Notes under the pieces: model-generated
What the model saw: only the letters and a program-made list of their open reading frames with translations
The model's database searches: none
Told to the model about the DNA's origin: nothing
Program-made: the position numbers and the translations under genes
From: Maricaulis sp047308265
GTDB taxonomy: Bacteria; Pseudomonadota; Alphaproteobacteria; Caulobacterales; Maricaulaceae
Direction of reading: 5' to 3'
DNA: 64,000 nucleotides
NCBI RefSeq assembly: GCF_047308265.1
Contig: NZ_JBKQWY010000003.1
Coordinates: 186,001 to 250,000 of the forward strand
Part shown: positions 43,952-52,466 of the stretch, one piece after another
Layout of the letters: the number at the start of each line of letters is the position of its first letter
Numbering within the stretch: position 1 is the stretch's first letter

Positions 43952-46225
43952 CTAGCTGTCTTTGACGGGGCTGGCGAGAAATTCCGTACCCTTGGGCATA
44001 AAGCGCAGCGATCGCGGAAAACCGCGCGGCGCCATCTTGCCCGCCTGGGCGCGCTTGGCCTGCCACAAATGCCAGTCGTCCGGCGCATAGCGACGGCCTG
44101 CACCATCAATCCAGACTAGGCCATCCTTGGCGTCAAACGTTGTCGCATCGGACAGGCGTGCGCCCTTGCCGCCCAGCAGTCGCACACCCTTGCCACGGGT
44201 CATGACCGGGATTTCGTCAGCCGCAAAGACCAGCAATTTCTTGTTTTCGCCGATCAGTGCACAACTATCGCCGGCGGCGGGGATACACAGGAGCGCCTCG
44301 TCACCATCGACCAGGTTGAGCACCTGTTTTCCGCCCTTCTTCATCGCGATACAGGTTTTTTCCTCAACCCGGAAACCCGTGCCCTGCCCCGACGCCACCA
44401 GGATCATCCGGTTTGGATCATGCTTGAACAGCGCGATCACCCCCGTATCCTCGGGCAGATCGATATGCAGGCGGACCGGCTCACCATGGCCCCGCCCGCC
44501 AGGCAGTTTCGAGGCGTCGAGCGTGTAGAACTTGCCGTCCGTGGCAAACATCAACAGCTTGTCGGTGGTTTCACACTTCACCGCAAAACCATGACCATCG
44601 CCGTCCTTGTATTTCAGGGCGGAGATATCGTTGTTATGGCCCTTCAGCGCCCGCACCCAGCCCTTTTCCGAAAGGACGGCGGTAATGGGTTCGCGTACCA
44701 CAAACGCTTCCACATTATCGGGCACATGAGTGGGTGCATCGCCAAACACGCTGCGACGACGACCGATCTCGGTCTCGGGGCCGTAGAGTGCCGCAACCTC
44801 GGCAATCTCGCCATCCACCTTTTTCCACTGCGTCTCGGGCGAGTTGATGAGGGTTTTCAGCGTGTCGCGCTCGCCCTTGAGGCGTTCATCCTCCTGGCGA
44901 ATTTCCAGCTCTTCCAGTTTGCGCAGAGACCGCAACCGCATATTGAGAATGGCTTCGGCCTGGCGCTCACTCAGGGAGAAGGTCTCCATGAGCTTGTCCT
45001 TGGGCTTGTCCTCAAAGCGAATAATGCGAATGACCTCGTCCAGGTCCGCATACACAATGAGATAGCCTGCCAGGACCTCAAGACGATCCTCCACCTTGGC
45101 CAGCCGGGTCTGCGCCCGGCGCACCACCACATCCCGGCGGTGCTCCAGCCAGATCTCAAGCGTCTCCTTGAGGGACATCACCCGCGGCGTGCCGGCCGGG
45201 TCGAGAACATTGAGGTTCAGCGAGATACGGTTTTCCAGATCGGTCAGCTTGTAGACCGACTCCATCAACAGATCCGGATCAACCAGCTTGCTCTTGGGTT
45301 CGAGTACAAGGCGGATTTCCTCGGTACTCTCGTCGAGCACATCATCCAGCAGAGGCAGTTTCTTGGCATCCATCAGCTGGGCGATGCGTTCTACCAGTTT
45401 GGATTTTTGCACCAGGTACGGGATCTCGGTGATGACCACGCGCCACATGCCGCGCCCGATCTCTTCCTTGTGCCATTTCGCCCGGACACGGAACCCGCCA
45501 CGACCGGTTTCATAGGCTTCACGAATGGCTGCAGCCGGTTCGATAATCGTGCCGCCCGTGGGAAAATCCGGCCCCTTCACATGCTCTAGCAGAACATCGG
45601 TATCGGCCTCAGGATTGTCGATCAAAGCCCGTGCGGCGGCACAGACCTCGGCGACATTATGCGGCGGAATGGAGGTCGCCATGCCCACGGCAATCCCTGT
45701 TGCCCCGTTTGCGAGCAGATTCGGGAAGGCGCCCGGCAGGACCAGGGGTTCACGTTCGGACCCGTCATAGGTGTCCTCGAAATCCACTGTTCCGTTTTCG
45801 ATATCGGCCAGCAACAGTTCGGCCGCTTTGGTCAGGCGCGCTTCGGTGTACCGCATGGCCGCAGCGCTATCGCCGTCGATATTGCCGAAATTACCCTGAC
45901 CTTCCACCAGCGGATATCGCGAGGCGAAATCCTGGGCCAGACGCACCAGAGCGTCATAGACGGCCTGATCGCCATGCGGGTGATATTTACCGATGACATC
46001 ACCCACCACACGCGCGGACTTCTTGAAGGCCGAATCCGGGTTCAGCTTCAGCTCGCGCATGGCAAACAGCAAGCGACGGTGAACCGGTTTCAACCCGTCG
46101 CGGGCATCGGGCAAGGCTCGCTGGGTAATCGTTGACAGGGCATAGGCGAGATAGCGTTTCGACAGGGCCTCGTCGAAGGCCTCCTCGATGATATGACCGC
46201 CATCCGGATCGAACTTATCGCCCAT
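43952..46225 (-). CDS. parC: DNA topoisomerase IV subunit A
   Basis: ParC forms the DNA cleavage subunit of the decatenating topoisomerase IV. The 757-residue protein has ALPDARDGLKPVHRRLLFAM near 37-56, the catalytic Tyr126 in AAAMRYTEARLT and GNFGNIDGDS at 111-120. C-terminal beta-pinwheel repeats follow. At the quinolone site the motif reads HPHGDQAVYDA: position 87 is Gln where E. coli ParC has Ser80, and 91 is Asp where it has Glu84. It is distinguished from GyrA by the absence of the GyrA box QRRGGKG. Confidence 0.95.
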   Translation of the reverse strand: MGDKFDPDGGHIIEEAFDEALSKRYLAYALSTITQRALPDARDGLKPVHRRLLFAMRELKLNPDSAFKKSARVVGDVIGKYHPHGDQAVYDALVRLAQDFASRYPLVEGQGNFGNIDGDSAAAMRYTEARLTKAAELLLADIENGTVDFEDTYDGSEREPLVLPGAFPNLLANGATGIAVGMATSIPPHNVAEVCAAARALIDNPEADTDVLLEHVKGPDFPTGGTIIEPAAAIREAYETGRGGFRVRAKWHKEEIGRGMWRVVITEIPYLVQKSKLVERIAQLMDAKKLPLLDDVLDESTEEIRLVLEPKSKLVDPDLLMESVYKLTDLENRISLNLNVLDPAGTPRVMSLKETLEIWLEHRRDVVVRRAQTRLAKVEDRLEVLAGYLIVYADLDEVIRIIRFEDKPKDKLMETFSLSERQAEAILNMRLRSLRKLEELEIRQEDERLKGERDTLKTLINSPETQWKKVDGEIAEVAALYGPETEIGRRRSVFGDAPTHVPDNVEAFVVREPITAVLSEKGWVRALKGHNNDISALKYKDGDGHGFAVKCETTDKLLMFATDGKFYTLDASKLPGGRGHGEPVRLHIDLPEDTGVIALFKHDPNRMILVASGQGTGFRVEEKTCIAMKKGGKQVLNLVDGDEALLCIPAAGDSCALIGENKKLLVFAADEIPVMTRGKGVRLLGGKGARLSDATTFDAKDGLVWIDGAGRRYAPDDWHLWQAKRAQAGKMAPRGFPRSLRFMPKGTEFLASPVKDS

Positions 46226-46303
46226 GCTTCACCTCGTGATTCGGACCTTGGAGTATAGGCGATTTGCCCGTTCCGAAAGGCGTGAGGCGCAGAGCCACGC
46301 GGC

Positions 46304-47578
46304 TTAGCGTGAATCACGCGTGGACAAGTCCTCCACCTCGGCCCGCACCCAGTCCATGGCGGCGTCATGACCGGTTCGCCAATGCTCGACAGTGACCGGA
46401 ACAGGGTGATCGGGTTGAAGTGCGTCATCCACAGGTTCAGCGAAACAGAAATGGCGCTTGGAATAAGTGATCAACAAACCGGAATTGGGCAGGTTGAACT
46501 GGCCCATATCCTGATAGCCACACGGTGTGGCCCCTGTGGGTTCTCCCACCCGACGGGCATGCAGAATGTCGGAAAATTGCGCCGCATTGCTCATCGCCGC
46601 CGAAAACGTCACCGGCCCGGTCAGGACAAACACGCCCGATTGCCAGTCGACCTGGTCAAGCAGGTTGAGCTGATGCGCCAGCCGCAAACCGGTGTAGAAA
46701 TCACCGCCATAGTTGTCGCGTAGATCAATGACCAAATATCGTCCGCCCTCGCGTCTCATGACAGACACCACCTCGCGCGCGAACTGGTCCATCTCGGCCG
46801 CGGGAGGATAACGGTCAAACCGGATATATCCCAACTGATGGTCGGCCTCATAGACAAAGCCCAGACCGGGTGCGACGGCCTCCAGCATGCTGTCCTCAAG
46901 GGGGTCGCGATACGTCAGCCGATGAGTCAGAGCATCGGAGTACGCGTCACGCGGGCCGGCCCGGAAGGTCAGGGTATGGGTCTGTCCGCTCTGTGCGACC
47001 TGCAGGCGCAACGTGTCCGGCGTATCTGACACACCAAGCGCGTGAAGAAATGGTGCAACCGGCAAATAGGCCGCAACACGAACCGCATCCGATCCTGCGT
47101 TTTCTGTGAAGGGCACGACGGGAAAGACGCGCGCGAGCACCTCGTCAATCGGCCGATCATTGATCGAAAGGATTTCACCGCCCAGCATGTCGGCATGGTC
47201 ATCGCCCAGACCGGTCAGGATTGCCCGCCCCTGGACAATTTCCACATCCAGCGGGAAACGGTCATACGCGCGCTCCCAGAGCGGAATAGCCGTGTGCCCA
47301 TCTCCGATCCGGTGGTGTACCTCCATTAGTCGTGTAACCAATTCGGCCTCGGTGAGCCGGGGCAGATCCCGACGCAAGGCCTGTAGATCTGTTTCAAACT
47401 CGCGCTGCGACCGGGTGTGAAACAGATCAATATGCCGGGCCTCCAGTGTCTGGGCGTAGACCTCCAGATCCTCTTCCCACAGGGCCACATCGCCGGGCGG
47501 CAGCGCATGGAGCGAGGAGGTCAGGGTCAGGACAGACAGGACAGACAGGACAGACAAGACAGGCAGGACGAATTTCAT
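46304..47578 (-). CDS. S41 family peptidase, exported
   Basis: The 424-residue protein is a tail-specific-protease-like serine peptidase. ATG 47578 starts a signal peptide whose hydrophobic core is made of repeated VLS units, ending near SSLHALPP. The catalytic Ser lies in GPVTFSAAMSNAAQF. A preceding LVIDLRDNYGGDFYTG matches the family motif, and the lysine and other residues follow. There is a helical N-terminal domain (VTRLMEVHHRIGDGHTAIPL). Function is unknown. GTG at 47587 is an alternative start. Confidence 0.8.
   Translation of the reverse strand: MKFVLPVLSVLSVLSVLTLTSSLHALPPGDVALWEEDLEVYAQTLEARHIDLFHTRSQREFETDLQALRRDLPRLTEAELVTRLMEVHHRIGDGHTAIPLWERAYDRFPLDVEIVQGRAILTGLGDDHADMLGGEILSINDRPIDEVLARVFPVVPFTENAGSDAVRVAAYLPVAPFLHALGVSDTPDTLRLQVAQSGQTHTLTFRAGPRDAYSDALTHRLTYRDPLEDSMLEAVAPGLGFVYEADHQLGYIRFDRYPPAAEMDQFAREVVSVMRREGGRYLVIDLRDNYGGDFYTGLRLAHQLNLLDQVDWQSGVFVLTGPVTFSAAMSNAAQFSDILHARRVGEPTGATPCGYQDMGQFNLPNSGLLITYSKRHFCFAEPVDDALQPDHPVPVTVEHWRTGHDAAMDWVRAEVEDLSTRDSR
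47531..47566 (-). repeat. 9-bp minisatellite in the S41 peptidase signal peptide
   Basis: Four 9-bp units on the plus strand (GACAGACAG twice, then GACAGACAA and GACAGGCAG) encode, on the minus strand, VLP-VLS-VLS-VLS in the hydrophobic core of the signal peptide. Gain or loss of a unit keeps the frame and changes signal length by three residues. Confidence 0.85.
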
Positions 47579-47720
47579 GGCACTCACACAGGCGGGTTGG
47601 CAAGCGGGGATCCTAGCCGGTGCTCCTCACCCTGTCTGTATCCGCGCGACCCGACAGCACGGGGATCCTCATTGAGGCAATCCCCGTCTTGCCGATCACT
47701 CAGTCAGCATTCGCCAGGCT

Positions 47721-48473
47721 TCAGCCCTTGAAGATCGAGTTTCCGCCATCAACCAGAAAACCGGTCCCCGTCACAAAGCTGGACGCTGGTGAGGCCAGGA
47801 ACAGGGCCGCCCGGGCGATCTCCTCCGCGCTCGCCATGCGACCCAACGCATGCATGCCCGCAATCCTTTGATGGCTCACCGGATCGGTGCCCGCCATCTC
47901 GGTCCGTGTGCCGCCCGGCATCAGCGCATTGACCCGCACGCCGTCGGCCCCCAGCTCTGCGGCCAGACATTGAGTGAGCCCGACAAGCGCCGACTTGCTG
48001 GCGCCATAGGCCGCCATGCCCGGCAGCCCCATGGTGTGGCCCACAAAACTGGAGGTGAAGATCAGCGATCCTGCCGCTGCGTGTTTCAGGGCCGGGATCT
48101 GGGCTCGGGCCCCGTAGAAGGCCGCATCCAGATTGGTCTGCATGAGCATCCGCCAGGCCTGGTCACTCATAACGTCCAGTGGACCCAGCTCTCCCAATGT
48201 CCCCGCATTGTTGAACGCCACATCCAGACCGCCAAATCTGGACTGCGCCAGGGCCACCAGTTCATCGGCATGATCGGGCTCGGTCACATCTCCTGAAAGG
48301 GCCACGGCCTCGCCACCATCGGAGATGATCTCGTCGACAAGCGCATCCAGACGGGCTCGCCTCCGGGCGCTCAAAACCAGCCGTGCGCCTTCGCGAGCAA
48401 ACAATCGCGCGGATGCCTCGCCAATACCACTGCTCGCACCGGTGATCAGTACGGTTTTCTGTTCCAGTTCCAT
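47721..48473 (-). CDS. SDR family oxidoreductase
   Basis: The 250-residue classical short-chain dehydrogenase has the NAD(P) motif LITGASSGIGEASARLFARE, the structural NNAGTLGELG and the catalytic YGASK (SSFVGHTMGLPGMAAYGASK). The C-terminus GTGFLVDGGNSIFKG is typical of FabG-like enzymes. ATG 48473 with GGAGGAC close upstream is preferred over the start at 48512. Substrate is unknown. It lies between the S41 peptidase gene and recO on the same strand. Confidence 0.9.
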   Translation of the reverse strand: MELEQKTVLITGASSGIGEASARLFAREGARLVLSARRRARLDALVDEIISDGGEAVALSGDVTEPDHADELVALAQSRFGGLDVAFNNAGTLGELGPLDVMSDQAWRMLMQTNLDAAFYGARAQIPALKHAAAGSLIFTSSFVGHTMGLPGMAAYGASKSALVGLTQCLAAELGADGVRVNALMPGGTRTEMAGTDPVSHQRIAGMHALGRMASAEEIARAALFLASPASSFVTGTGFLVDGGNSIFKG

Positions 48474-48557
48474 GAAGTCCTCCAACACATGTGTGTCAGA
48501 GGTGTCAGGCACGACCGGCTCTCGCCACCCGATTATTGCGGGCGAAAACGGGCTACC

Positions 48558-49286
48558 TCAGCCGCGCCCGTCCTTCTCCAGCTCGGCGATCAGGCGCTGA
48601 CGAGCTTCGGGCAAGGGCCGGTCCACCGGCCACAACACCCGGCGCTCCAGGAAATATCCTGTCAGAGCCAGACCTGTCAGGATATCCCCCGCCTCGATCA
48701 CACCCTGTCCGGTCATGAAGGGTGGCAGGGCCAGGAGTTTTGCCGCATAGGGTTCCGCTTCTTCCCGACACACAGCCCGGCCGGTCCGTGGACTGACATG
48801 GGTCAGCTCGTCGAGCTGTCCCGTCACCGCGCACTGGCTGACATCGAGCCCGTAACCCAGATCGGACAAAAGCCCGGCCTCCCAGCGCACATAGAGGGCG
48901 GGCCAGATATCCCGGTCCGCCAGGGCGTGGAGAAACACCCGGAACCCCTCATAGACGGCGGGGTGTGCTTCACGTTCCGGCAAGGCGTTCAGCGCCAGAG
49001 CACATGCGGCATTCAGCCCGGCCAGGGCCAGACGATCTTCCATGATCAGACCTGCGTGGAGCTGATCCGGTTCGAGCGCAAACTGACCCAGATGATCGGC
49101 CAGACGCGCACGCCAGGTCAGGCTCACCTCATTACCCGGCTGCAGGACCGGGCGCAGATTGCGGGATCGCCCGCCACGTACCAATCCGGCATGCCGACCC
49201 TGTTCAGGCGTCAATACGTCGACAATCGCACTGGTTTCACCGTGCGGGCGAACGTTGAGGATAATGCCGCGATCAGACCATTCCAT
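48558..49286 (-). CDS. recO: DNA repair protein RecO
   Basis: RecO loads RecA at gaps with RecF and RecR. The 242-residue protein has an N-terminal OB fold (MEWSDRGIILNVRPHGETSA, then VLTPEQGRHAGLVRGGRSRN). RPVLQPGNEVSLTWRARLAD and LGYGLDVSQCAVTGQLDELT in the C-terminal domain are typical of the alphaproteobacterial group. It usually follows era. Here the two are separated by the ArsR-SdpI pair. Confidence 0.93.
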   Translation of the reverse strand: MEWSDRGIILNVRPHGETSAIVDVLTPEQGRHAGLVRGGRSRNLRPVLQPGNEVSLTWRARLADHLGQFALEPDQLHAGLIMEDRLALAGLNAACALALNALPEREAHPAVYEGFRVFLHALADRDIWPALYVRWEAGLLSDLGYGLDVSQCAVTGQLDELTHVSPRTGRAVCREEAEPYAAKLLALPPFMTGQGVIEAGDILTGLALTGYFLERRVLWPVDRPLPEARQRLIAELEKDGRG

Positions 49287-49347
49287 CCCACCCTGCTAGG
49301 CTGTTTCGCGACACAAGCGAAGCCTTGAGGACAGGTCTGGACTATAT

Positions 49348-49377
49348 TTAGCAATTATGCTAATTAGCAAAAATGCT
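49348..49377. promoter_or_regulatory. Operator array of four TAGCA half-sites at the sdpR start
   Basis: The region reads TTAGCA-ATTA-TGCTAA-T-TAGCA-AAAA-TGCT. It holds three overlapping perfect dyads: TTAGCAATTATGCTAA (49348-49363), TGCTAATTAGCA (49358-49369) and AGCA-AAAA-TGCT (49366-49377). Half-sites alternate in orientation. The array covers the start codon at 49373 and abuts a TATATT element at 49343-49348 that could be the -10 box. It is a strong candidate autoregulatory operator for the ArsR-type repressor. Confidence 0.75.
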
Positions 49378-49708
49378 CAGTAACATCTACAAGGCTCTGG
49401 CTCACCCTGTTCGACGCGATATCCTGGCCATTCTGCGCTCGGGACCGCGCCTTTCAGGCGATCTGGCCGACCGGTTCGAAATGAGCTGGCCCAGCCTGTC
49501 GCGACACCTGGCAGTGCTCAAGGATGCAGATCTCATCACCGCTGAGCGTCAGGGCACCAAGATCCTGTATCGCGTGAAAACCAGCGTGGTCGAAGACGCC
49601 GCGGCCGCCCTTTTGGCTCTGGCTGGCACCCGACCCGCGCAAGACGAGACGGACGGGTCCGAGAACGCCCTGTCTGACATCCCGCCCAACCCGGAGAGTG
49701 AAGAATGA
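49373..49708 (+). CDS. sdpR: ArsR/SdpR family transcriptional repressor
   Basis: The 111-residue winged-helix repressor has IYKALAHPVRRDILAILRSG, the recognition helix WPSLSRHLAVLKDADLITAE and the wing RQGTKILYRVKTS. There are no metal-binding cysteines, as in SdpR-type members. The acidic C-terminal tail is short. ATG 49373 lies inside the operator array and lacks a ribosome binding site, so the message may be leaderless. It overlaps the following SdpI gene by 4 bp, the classical SdpR-SdpI autorepressor/immunity arrangement. Confidence 0.9.
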   Translation: MLSNIYKALAHPVRRDILAILRSGPRLSGDLADRFEMSWPSLSRHLAVLKDADLITAERQGTKILYRVKTSVVEDAAAALLALAGTRPAQDETDGSENALSDIPPNPESEE

Positions 49709-50403
49709 AAGCCTATGTGCGTACGGGCCTGATCTGGTCGGCCCTGATGATCAGCGTCATGAGTGCCGTCTGTCTGTGGGCGATGCAGGCCCTGCCCGCC
49801 GACGGCCCCTTCCCCCTTCATTGGGGCCCCTCGGGCCAGCCCGACCGGTTTGGCAACCGCAGCGAGGCCCTGTTTTTATTATGGCTACAGCCCGCGATCG
49901 CGGTGGGATTGACCTTGATTCTGGCCGTGATGCCCTCGATCGATCCGAAGAAGAGAAATGTCGACGAAAGCCGCACGGCCTATCTGGCGGTTTGGCTGGG
50001 CGTGATGGGATTGCTCACCGCCCTGACGACCGGCATCGCCCTGCTTTACATCCGCGGCGATACGGCAGGGGCCGGCACAGATCAAACCGTGCGCTGGATT
50101 CTTGTTGGTGTCGGCTTGCTCATGCTGGTGATGGGCAATTTCCTGCCCAAGACCCGGCGCAGTTTCTCGTTTGGCATCCGCACACCCTGGACCCTGAGCG
50201 ATGATACGGTCTGGGAGCGCACACACAGGCTGGGCGGACCGCTCTTCATGCTGGCTGGCGTGATCGGCATTGTCTGCGCCGTCGTGCTGGACGGGATCTG
50301 GATCACGCTGGGTGCCACCGGACCCGCCATTCTCTCGGTACTAATCCTGACGGTCTATTCCTATTTCGCCTGGCGTGATGTTCAGCACACATCAGAGCGC
50401 TAG
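49705..50403 (+). CDS. sdpI: SdpI family membrane protein
   Basis: The 232-residue protein has six hydrophobic segments. DUF1648-like IWSALMISVMSAVCLW and PLHWGPSGQPDRFGNR lie in the N-terminal half. The SdpI core with PKTRRSFSFGIRTPWTLSDD, then WERTHRLGGPLFMLAGV lies in the C-terminal half. In Bacillus SdpI protects against the SdpC toxin and sequesters SdpR at the membrane. Here no toxin gene is nearby, so only the sensor/repressor-relief role is plausible. The stop codon overlaps the era stop within CTAG (50400-50403). Confidence 0.9.
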   Translation: MKAYVRTGLIWSALMISVMSAVCLWAMQALPADGPFPLHWGPSGQPDRFGNRSEALFLLWLQPAIAVGLTLILAVMPSIDPKKRNVDESRTAYLAVWLGVMGLLTALTTGIALLYIRGDTAGAGTDQTVRWILVGVGLLMLVMGNFLPKTRRSFSFGIRTPWTLSDDTVWERTHRLGGPLFMLAGVIGIVCAVVLDGIWITLGATGPAILSVLILTVYSYFAWRDVQHTSER

Positions 50404-51374
50404 GCGTCGAAGTCCAGACCCACATTGGTGTAGTGGCTCCGACGGTTCATCCATTTCGGGTCCACTTTCACATTCAGGAACAAGTGGACCTTGCAGCCCA
50501 TGACCTCTTCCAGCTCAAGCCGGGAGGCCTCGCCAATGGCTTTCAGGGCTGAGCCCCCCTTGCCGATGACAATGGGTTTCTGGCTGTCACGCTCGATGAT
50601 GATGGTTTGCGATACCCGAATGGATCCGTCACGCAGACGTTTCCATTCCTCGGTTTCGACCATGGAGGCGTAGGGCAATTCCTCATGCAGGCGCAGATAG
50701 ACTTTCTCGCGCGTGATTTCGGCGGCCAGGATGCGCGATGGCAGATCCGCGACCTGATCCTCGGGATAATGCCACACGCCCGTCGGCATGCGCTCGGCGA
50801 GATCGGACTTGAGCTGATCCGTGCCATAACCGCGTTTGGCCGAGATCATGAACACGTCCGAATAACAGCCCAGCTCGAACAGCTCCTGGGAGAGTTTGAG
50901 CAGGTAATCGCGTGAAATCAGATCGATCTTGTTGAGCGCCAGGATGGCCTGCTTGCCCGCCGTCTTGAGCCCTTCGATCACGCGCTCATCATCCTCGACC
51001 ATGCGCCGGTCGCCGCTCTTGGCCTCGCCCTGTTCCAGACGCACACGCGCGCCCGCATCGATGACGTGGACAATAGCATCGGCATCATCCGCACCATTCC
51101 AGGCCGCATTGACCATCGCCTTGTCGAGACGCGAACGAGGGGCAAACACGCCGGGTGTATCGACCAGAACGATCTGGGTCGGACCGGCAATCGCCACGCC
51201 GCGCACAGCGAAGCGGGTCGTCTGCACCTTGTGGGTCACGATGGTGACCTTCTCGCCCACCAGGGCATTGGTGAGTGTAGATTTACCGGCATTGGGTGAG
51301 CCGATCACGGCGACAAAGCCGCAACGCATCGGCCCGTCCGCCGTGTGTTCGTTTTCGTGTTCTAAGTCAGACAT
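50400..51374 (-). CDS. era: GTPase Era
   Basis: Era binds the 3' end of 16S rRNA and assists 30S maturation. The 324-residue protein has G1 GSPNAGKST (25-33), G3 DTPG, G4 NKID and a C-terminal KH domain with IIIERDSQKPIVIGKGGSAL and LEEVMGCKVHLFLNVKVDP. It overlaps the end of rnc by 8 bp. The usual downstream neighbour recO is separated by the sdpR-sdpI pair. Confidence 0.97.
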   Translation of the reverse strand: MSDLEHENEHTADGPMRCGFVAVIGSPNAGKSTLTNALVGEKVTIVTHKVQTTRFAVRGVAIAGPTQIVLVDTPGVFAPRSRLDKAMVNAAWNGADDADAIVHVIDAGARVRLEQGEAKSGDRRMVEDDERVIEGLKTAGKQAILALNKIDLISRDYLLKLSQELFELGCYSDVFMISAKRGYGTDQLKSDLAERMPTGVWHYPEDQVADLPSRILAAEITREKVYLRLHEELPYASMVETEEWKRLRDGSIRVSQTIIIERDSQKPIVIGKGGSALKAIGEASRLELEEVMGCKVHLFLNVKVDPKWMNRRSHYTNVGLDFDA

Positions 51375-52059
51375 TCACGCCCTCCCGGGCCAAGCATTTC
51401 TCGGCGGCATCGCGTTCGGCCGCCTGTTTCGATCCGCCCTCACCGTCACACGGAGCGAGAGGGTCCACATGGACCTGCACCTTGAAGACGGGGCGATGGT
51501 CCGGCCCGCTGCGGCCGGTTAACTCATAGCGCGGCTGGGCAAAACCCTTCTTCGCCGCCCATTCCTGCAACTGGGATTTGGGCTCCCGGGGCTTGGACTT
51601 CAAAGCCTCGATCCGGGCCGACCAATGGGTATCATAAAAGCGCTGCGCGGCCTGGCGCCCGCCATCCAGATAAAGCGCTGCGATCAGCGCCTCACACGCA
51701 TCTCCCAGAATGGAGGTCTTGTCACGCCCGCCCCCGCGCTGTTCGGCTGGCGCCATTTTCAAGGCTTCGCCCAGACCGATCGCCCGGGCCACATCAGCAC
51801 AGGTTTCCTTGCGCACCAGGGCATTGAGACGCGGCGCAAGCGCACCTTCATCGGCATTGTCGAAGAGTTTGAACAAGGCTTCAGCCGTCATCAGACCCAG
51901 TACACGATCGCCCAGAAACTCCAGACGTTCATACGAGCTGGCCCCTTTGCGACCATGCCCGTGACTGGCATGGGTCAACGCCCGGTCGAGAAGACCGCGA
52001 TCCTTGAACTCATACCCCAGCCGGGTTTCAAGCGCCTTGACCTGATCGGGTTCACGCAT
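51367..52059 (-). CDS. rnc: Ribonuclease III
   Basis: RNase III cuts double-stranded RNA in rRNA and mRNA processing. The 230-residue protein has the signature ERLEFLGDRVLGL (44-56) with catalytic Glu and Asp, then GDACEALIAALYLDGG. The C-terminal dsRNA-binding domain starts with PKSQLQEWAAKKG and ends AAERDAAEKCLA. ATG 52059 (MREPDQVK) overlaps the acpS end by 8 bp; the longer frame upstream runs inside acpS. The signal peptidase gene lepB, usually between acpS and rnc, is absent. Confidence 0.96.
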   Translation of the reverse strand: MREPDQVKALETRLGYEFKDRGLLDRALTHASHGHGRKGASSYERLEFLGDRVLGLMTAEALFKLFDNADEGALAPRLNALVRKETCADVARAIGLGEALKMAPAEQRGGGRDKTSILGDACEALIAALYLDGGRQAAQRFYDTHWSARIEALKSKPREPKSQLQEWAAKKGFAQPRYELTGRSGPDHRPVFKVQVHVDPLAPCDGEGGSKQAAERDAAEKCLAREGVNV

Positions 52060-52465
52060 GGGGCGTGCCCTCCGGAACCGCTTCGAGCACCACAAAGGCC
52101 TGGGCCCAGGGGTGGTCGTCCGTGATGGTGATGTGGATGCGAAACGTCATGCCGTCCGGGGTCAGGGCCTCAGCCCGTTCCAGCGCCCGTCCCTTCAGTT
52201 CCAGGGTGGGTTTACCGCTTGGCAGATTGACCACGCCGATCTCTTTCCAGGAGACGCCGCGCGCAATCCCGGTGCCCAGCGCCTTGGCCCCGGCCTCCTT
52301 GGCGGCAAAACGTTTGGCATAACTGGCCGCACGCTCGCGGCGGCGATCCGATTTCGCCTGTTCGATTTCAGTGAAACAGCGCTGCACGAACCGATCACCA
52401 AACCGGTCGAGAGAACCCTGGATCCGCTCGATATTGCAGAGATCTGAGCCGAGACCGATGATCAT
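52052..52465 (-). CDS. acpS: Holo-ACP synthase
   Basis: AcpS transfers 4'-phosphopantetheine from CoA to apo-ACP. The 137-residue protein starts MIIGLGSDLCNIERI with the metal-binding Asp8 and has FAAKEAGAKALGTGIARGVS, whose Glu is catalytic, and IHITITDDHPWAQAFVVLE. It starts 1 bp after pdxJ and overlaps rnc by 8 bp. Confidence 0.96.
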   Translation of the reverse strand: MIIGLGSDLCNIERIQGSLDRFGDRFVQRCFTEIEQAKSDRRRERAASYAKRFAAKEAGAKALGTGIARGVSWKEIGVVNLPSGKPTLELKGRALERAEALTPDGMTFRIHITITDDHPWAQAFVVLEAVPEGTPHA

Positions 52466-52466
52466 G

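Noticed and set aside
47659..47687. Hairpin between the SDR and S41 peptidase genes
   Set aside because: A good stem (ACGGGGAT/ATCCCCGT plus CCTC/GAGG) is present but neither strand has a T run, so it is not listed as a terminator.
49705..50403. SdpI as an immunity protein of a toxin system
   Set aside because: No SdpC-like toxin or SdpAB-like processing genes lie nearby, so only the SdpR-SdpI regulator pair is supported.
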